Assembly (NCBI RefSeq): GCF_900764565.1
Contig: NZ_CAAFOM010000083.1
Span: 1-7,283, forward strand
DNA: 7,283 nt
Direction of reading: 5' to 3'
Origin: an uncultured Catenibacterium sp.
Lineage (GTDB): Bacteria; Bacillota_I; Bacilli_A; Erysipelotrichales; Coprobacillaceae
Part shown: one piece after another, positions 4,177 through 7,283 of the stretch
Numbering within the stretch: the stretch's first letter is position 1
Layout of the letters: the number at the start of each line of letters is the position of its first letter
The notes under the pieces: model-generated
The model's database searches: none
Told to the model about the DNA's origin: nothing
Seen by the model: the letters and a program-made list of their open reading frames with translations, nothing else
Position numbers and translations under genes: made by a program

Positions 4177-5507
4177 ACTGTAATGTTTTTCATTGAATAA
4201 GCAGTTATATCAATGTCTTCATTACATACAATTTCTACATTGTCTGATTTATCATAAATACGAGTCGTAAACGCATAAGCACCATCATTGAAGAATAGCT
4301 CTAAAGAAGATGTATCACTGAAAATAGTCATATTATATATTTCAGGAATCTTAATATGTTTCTCACCACGACCTGAACCGTTCATTTTCATATCAATGGT
4401 GAATAATCCATCTTCATACTCCATATCTACACCTCTTAAATGAAGTTTGAATGATTGAGGGAGTTTAGGCAAATGACATTCAAAACAAGACGTATTCATT
4501 TCAAGAGATGTACCATGTATTTCTTTCTTATCTTCTCTTAAAGACTTGTATTCTTCGATAGGATACTGGTACAGTCTGCCTTCATGTTCAGTAATCTCTC
4601 TAAAGAGAGTGAAGGCATGCTGATATCCATCTTCTACAGTAGGATTTGTATAGTCGATATCAGGAAGCCCCATCCATCCTGCCATGACTATACGTCCATT
4701 TTCATCTTTGAAGAACTGCTGGGCATAGATATCAAACCCATGATCAAACTCTATAAAGTCTTCTAGCTTACAATCCTTCTCTAAATCTGTAGAAAGAGGG
4801 AAGTATCCATTTTGATAAATGGCTTCGTAATCATAATCATGACTTTCTAGTCCCTGAGGACAACAGAATAAGAACTTCTTATTCTCAAAACTTAAATAGT
4901 TAGGACATTCCCACATATAACCAAAAGGTTTATGATAGTTCACTGTCTTCATGTAATCCCATTTCTTTAAATCCTTTGATGTATACAACATCACACAACC
5001 GTGTGAATCAAGAGTTCTAGCGCCTAGAACCATATAATACATGCCATCATTTACATAAACATAAGGATCTCTTACATGACATGACATGTTACTTGGATAA
5101 TTCTTGTTGTAAAGAAGTACTTCCTTATGATTTAATACAAGACCATCCTGTGATTCAACCATCATCACATTATGTTCTCTTCCTGCATTAATAAAATCAT
5201 AATCACCAGGAAGTTTTACATTACCAGTATAGAAATAACGTAATAATCCATGATCATTGAAACAGCACCCAGAATAAGCACCACTCTTATCATGAGGGTG
5301 ATCAGGAGAGAGGGCAATGCCCTCATCCTGATAGTGAAGGAAATCTTTAGTTGTGAATTGTTTCCAGTATTTAAGTCCACCTTCTGCTTCATAGGCATAC
5401 TGATAATAGATGTGATAGACACCATCTTTTTCAACAAGTCCATTTGGATCATTCATCCATCCAGAAGCGGGTTCTAGATGATACTTTAGCTTATACATTT
5501 CCTTCAT
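4161..5507 (-). CDS. scrB: Glycoside hydrolase family 32, probable sucrose-6-phosphate hydrolase
   Basis: A 448-residue cytosolic enzyme expected to split sucrose-6-phosphate, or a related phosphorylated beta-fructoside, into glucose-6-phosphate and fructose. The five-bladed propeller shows the three GH32 catalytic residues: nucleophile D20 in WMNDPNG (17-23), D147 in RDP (146-148) and acid/base E200 in ECP (200-202). GLKYWKQFTTKDFLHY (44-59) corresponds to the GLKSW segment of sucrose-6-phosphate hydrolases. The WGH seen in many invertases is absent. The C-terminal beta-sandwich includes IFSDTSSLELFFNDGAYAF (about 395-413). The length is slightly below the usual 450-490. The AAGGAGG ribosome binding site (5513-5519) overlaps the TAA stop of the PTS gene 10 nt upstream, implying translational coupling. 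Because the PTS gene is cut by an insertion, this gene may have lost its normal promoter. Specificity is inferred from the PTS neighbour. Confidence 0.9.
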   Translation of the reverse strand: MKEMYKLKYHLEPASGWMNDPNGLVEKDGVYHIYYQYAYEAEGGLKYWKQFTTKDFLHYQDEGIALSPDHPHDKSGAYSGCCFNDHGLLRYFYTGNVKLPGDYDFINAGREHNVMMVESQDGLVLNHKEVLLYNKNYPSNMSCHVRDPYVYVNDGMYYMVLGARTLDSHGCVMLYTSKDLKKWDYMKTVNYHKPFGYMWECPNYLSFENKKFLFCCPQGLESHDYDYEAIYQNGYFPLSTDLEKDCKLEDFIEFDHGFDIYAQQFFKDENGRIVMAGWMGLPDIDYTNPTVEDGYQHAFTLFREITEHEGRLYQYPIEEYKSLREDKKEIHGTSLEMNTSCFECHLPKLPQSFKLHLRGVDMEYEDGLFTIDMKMNGSGRGEKHIKIPEIYNMTIFSDTSSLELFFNDGAYAFTTRIYDKSDNVEIVCNEDIDITAYSMKNITVEPVK

Positions 5508-5517
5508 AAAATCCTCC

Positions 5518-6620
5518 TTATGCAGCCTTAGTTTCTACGATTAGATTTGCAACTTCTACTACAGCTGTTTTTGCATCAACAGCACCGCTCTTAACTAAGT
5601 CTACAGTCTTACCATTTGTGATGACTACTGCAGTGGCTGTTTTCTTACCAGCTTCTTCAATAGCCTTTAAGTCAACATCAACAAGAAGCTGACCTTTCTT
5701 TACTTTATCACCTTTCTTAACGTGCATAGTGAAAGGTTCACCATTTAATGCGACAGTATCTAAACCAATATGTACAAGAATTTCTGTACCGTTATTTGTC
5801 ATTAAACCAAATGCATGCTTAGTAGGGAAAGTCATAGTGATTTCACCACTTGCAGGTGCATAAAACTTACCATCTTCTGGGAATACTACGAAACCATCAC
5901 CCATTGCCTTTGAGGCAAATGTTGGATCAGGACATTCAGTAATAGGAGCGACTTCACCTTTCATTGGAGAGCTTAACTTTTCTTTACCTTCTACATTTCT
6001 CTTATGTAGGATACAAGTTACGATAAATGCAACGGCCATTGAAAGAACCATCCCAATACCATAATTTAACCAGCTTTCTGGTGGGATAGAAATGAAACCA
6101 GGAATACCTGCAGTACCTACAGCACTTGCAAGAGTCTTAGTTCCTGCAATCCAAGCAGAACCTACACCTGAACCACAGATAGCACCAATAAATGGATATT
6201 TAAGCTTTAAGTTTACACCAAACATGGCTGGTTCAGTAATACCAAGTAATGCTGAAATACCAGATGCACTACATAATGATCTCTGTTTTGGATCTTTTGA
6301 TAAGAAGAATACAGCGAGTACTGCAGCACCCTGTGCAACGTTACTCATTGCAGCAGTAGGGAAGATGAATGTTCTATGTGCAGCACTTGCAAGTAACTGT
6401 GTTTCGATTGCGATAAAGCTCTGGTGCATACCAGTAATAACGATTGGTGCATATAAGAAACCGAATATTGCACCACCAACAGGACCTAATGTGAAATAGA
6501 TCCACTGTAATCCGTCTGCAAGTACGTTACCTGCTTCTCTTAATACAGGACTAACAGCTAAGAATGTGATAAATCCAGTAATTAATACTGATAATAATGG
6601 TGTAGTGAGGTTATAAATCA
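5518..6620 (-). pseudogene. PTS sugar transporter EIIC-EIIA portion, 5' end removed by IS insertion (sucrose/beta-glucoside type)
   Basis: The 3' part of a phosphotransferase permease that would import and phosphorylate a sugar, most likely sucrose given the adjacent GH32 gene. The frame runs from about 6620; counting from an ATG at 6636 it has 372 codons. It shows the C-terminal half of EIIC (LLSVLITGFITFL; LYAPIVITGMHQSFIAIETQ at about 61-80; GITEPA at 132-137; last membrane span about 192-210). A linker is followed by a glucose-type EIIA domain (about 222-370) with H274 (PTKHAFGL) and the phosphorylated H289 (ILVHIGLDTV). Full-length EIIBCA proteins have about 620-660 residues, so EIIB and the start of EIIC, about 260-290 residues, are missing. 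They are expected beyond the insertion. The ATG at 6636 lies in the insertion element's hairpin and has no ribosome binding site, so it is unlikely to be a real start. Confidence 0.82.
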
Positions 6621-6662
6621 GTGGCGAAAAAACCATAGGCTTGCCTATGGGATGAAAGCCAC
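6621..6662 (+). repeat. Left-end subterminal hairpin of the IS element
   Basis: Inner perfect stem CCATAGGC (6633-6640)/GCCTATGG (6643-6650) with a TT loop. Outer arms GTGGC (6621-6625)/GCCAC (6658-6662) are separated from it by a symmetric 7-by-7 purine-rich internal loop. TnpA of this family recognises such imperfect hairpins in single-stranded DNA. Confidence 0.75.
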
Positions 6663-6673
6663 ATAATTTTTGC

Positions 6674-6702
6674 TTAAGTTTTGTATAGAGTAGATGTATA
6701 AT
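6674..6702 (+). promoter_or_regulatory. Probable tnpA promoter
   Basis: A perfect -10 TATAAT (6697-6702) lies 33 nt before the tnpA ATG. The -35 (TTAAGT at 6674-6679, 17-nt spacing) is weak, as is common for transposase genes. A weak ribosome binding site AGGGA (6720-6724) sits 11 nt before the ATG. Confidence 0.5.
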
Positions 6703-6735
6703 GTATGTATAAAAACAGCAGGGACTTTTTAATCA

Positions 6736-7283
6736 ATGGGAAGACCAAAATTAAATAATGTTCAAGTAAACATAACTATTCCTGTGGAGTGTAAAATAGA
6801 ACTTGAAAACCTTGCACGTATCTATTCTGTTGAGGAAGGCAAGACTATTATATTTGTTGACCCTATGCGTAGAGGTATTCAGGAAAAATATCACAGTGCT
6901 TCACATTGTAAATATCCAACACAATATCATATCATACGATGTTCTAAATTCAGATTTTCGGTTTTAAAAGGTAATGTTGATAATACTTTAAAACAGATAT
7001 TACAGAAAATTTGTAACGATTATAAGTGTCATATAAAAGCACTTGAAGTAATGCCAGACCATATACATATATTCATAGATGTGCCACAGACTGTCGCTTC
7101 CTGCGATGTGGCTTGAACTCTTAAAAGCATCAGCGCTATCGAATTATTTAAAGTGCACCCGCAGCTTAAAAAGTTCTATGCAAGATGTGGAGCTTTATGG
7201 TCAGGAGGGTATTTTGTCTCGACTGTAGAACGCATAAGTGAAGCTACAGTAATCAAGTATATTGAGGAACAAAAAGATGATAA
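6736..7283 (+). pseudogene. tnpA: IS200/IS605 transposase TnpA with ribbon-helix-helix N-terminus, interrupted by an in-frame TGA (right end beyond the window)
   Basis: Residues 1-52 (GRPK start, strand VQVNITIP, two helices ending GIQEKY) look like a ribbon-helix-helix DNA-binding domain. From residue 52 (YHSASHCKYPTQYHII) onward it is a Y1 transposase that cuts and joins single-stranded DNA. The HUH metal-binding motif is H109-I110-H111 in MPDHIHIFIDVPQ. The frame stops at TGA (7114-7116, codon 127), where relatives carry arginine (DVxRTLKSI). It then stays open in the same frame to the edge with typical sequence: TLKSISAIELFK, LKKFYARCGALWS and the catalytic tyrosine Y175 (7258-7260) in VIKYIEEQK. 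The 126-residue product would lack the nucleophile and be inactive. R68 in IIRCSKF replaces a usually conserved tryptophan, another sign of decay. The upstream domain may be an original fusion or two genes run together. Confidence 0.85.

Larger units (their letters stand above)
6621..7283 (+). mobile_element. IS200/IS605-family insertion sequence, left part
   Basis: Begins at or just before 6621, where PTS coding similarity ends, and continues past the right edge. It has the layout of this family: a subterminal hairpin at the left end, no terminal inverted repeats, and a tnpA gene for a Y1 HUH transposase reading inward. The PTS gene is on the opposite strand. Right end, target sequence and any tnpB/guide RNA lie outside the window. 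The exact left tip cannot be fixed without an empty site. Confidence 0.8.

Noticed and set aside
4584..4766. Plus-strand ORF of 60 codons
   Set aside because: Antisense shadow of the GH32 gene, with no ribosome binding site or recognisable protein features.
5216..5477. Two overlapping ORFs on opposite strands (75 and 78 codons)
   Set aside because: Both lie inside the GH32 gene in other frames and over its catalytic N-terminus; they are frame shadows.
6092..6499. Plus-strand ORF of 135 codons
   Set aside because: Antisense to the conserved EIIC region of the PTS gene; low-complexity Ala/Pro composition is typical of a shadow ORF.
6621..6636. ATG at 6636 as the true start of the PTS gene
   Set aside because: It lies within the IS left-end hairpin, lacks a ribosome binding site, and the product would miss EIIB and half of EIIC.
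7083..7112. Hairpin GCCACA/TGTGGC with inner TCGC/GCGA in tnpA
   Set aside because: It falls in coding sequence conserved for protein reasons (VPQTVA-CDV) and has no U-run; probably chance complementarity.

Overview
The window looks like a chromosomal segment of a low-GC Bacillota, most likely a gut Erysipelotrichia-type organism. This rests on AT-rich intergenic DNA, strong AGGAGG-type ribosome binding sites, near-consensus sigma-A promoters, CIRCE (HrcA) heat-shock operators, a PTS sugar operon, and a GGGtGRT/iron-sulfur scaffold gene pair. The genus is a guess and cannot be fixed from the sequence.

Layout. (1) Positions 1-1397, minus strand: a two-gene operon for an NifU/IscU-like iron-sulfur scaffold protein followed by a GGGtGRT-family protein that runs off the left edge. 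Its promoter is near-consensus (TTGACT-17-TATAAT), and a perfect inverted repeat lies where transcription should start. (2) Positions 1398-1698: a divergent intergenic region with the promoters of both neighbours and a 10-bp inverted repeat. (3) Positions 1699-2655, plus strand: a membrane-anchored or secreted N-acetylmuramoyl-L-alanine amidase, ending in a bidirectional terminator. (4) Positions 2688-4144, minus strand: three small heat-shock protein (Hsp20) genes in tandem. The last two come from a recent 460-bp tandem duplication. All three are driven from one perfect TTGACA/TATAAT promoter overlapped by one of two adjacent CIRCE elements. (5) Positions 4145-6620, minus strand: the end of a sucrose-type PTS operon, with a GH32 sucrose-6-phosphate hydrolase preceded by the 3' part of a PTS EIIC-EIIA permease gene. 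(6) Positions 6621-7283, plus strand: the left end of an IS200/IS605-family element that appears to have inserted into the PTS gene. It carries a Y1 transposase gene with a ribbon-helix-helix N-terminus and an in-frame TGA.

How the parts work together. The GH32 enzyme would cleave the phosphorylated sugar delivered by the PTS permease, but the insertion separates both from the 5' half of the permease and from the operon promoter. The Hsp20 trio forms an HrcA-repressed chaperone operon insulated by terminators on both sides. The iron-sulfur/GGGtGRT pair is a conserved but poorly understood operon with signs of high expression. The most noteworthy points are the double CIRCE operator, the duplicated Hsp20 units with retained leader hairpins, the 5'-terminal stem-loop of the iron-sulfur operon, and the ribbon-helix-helix/TnpA fusion.
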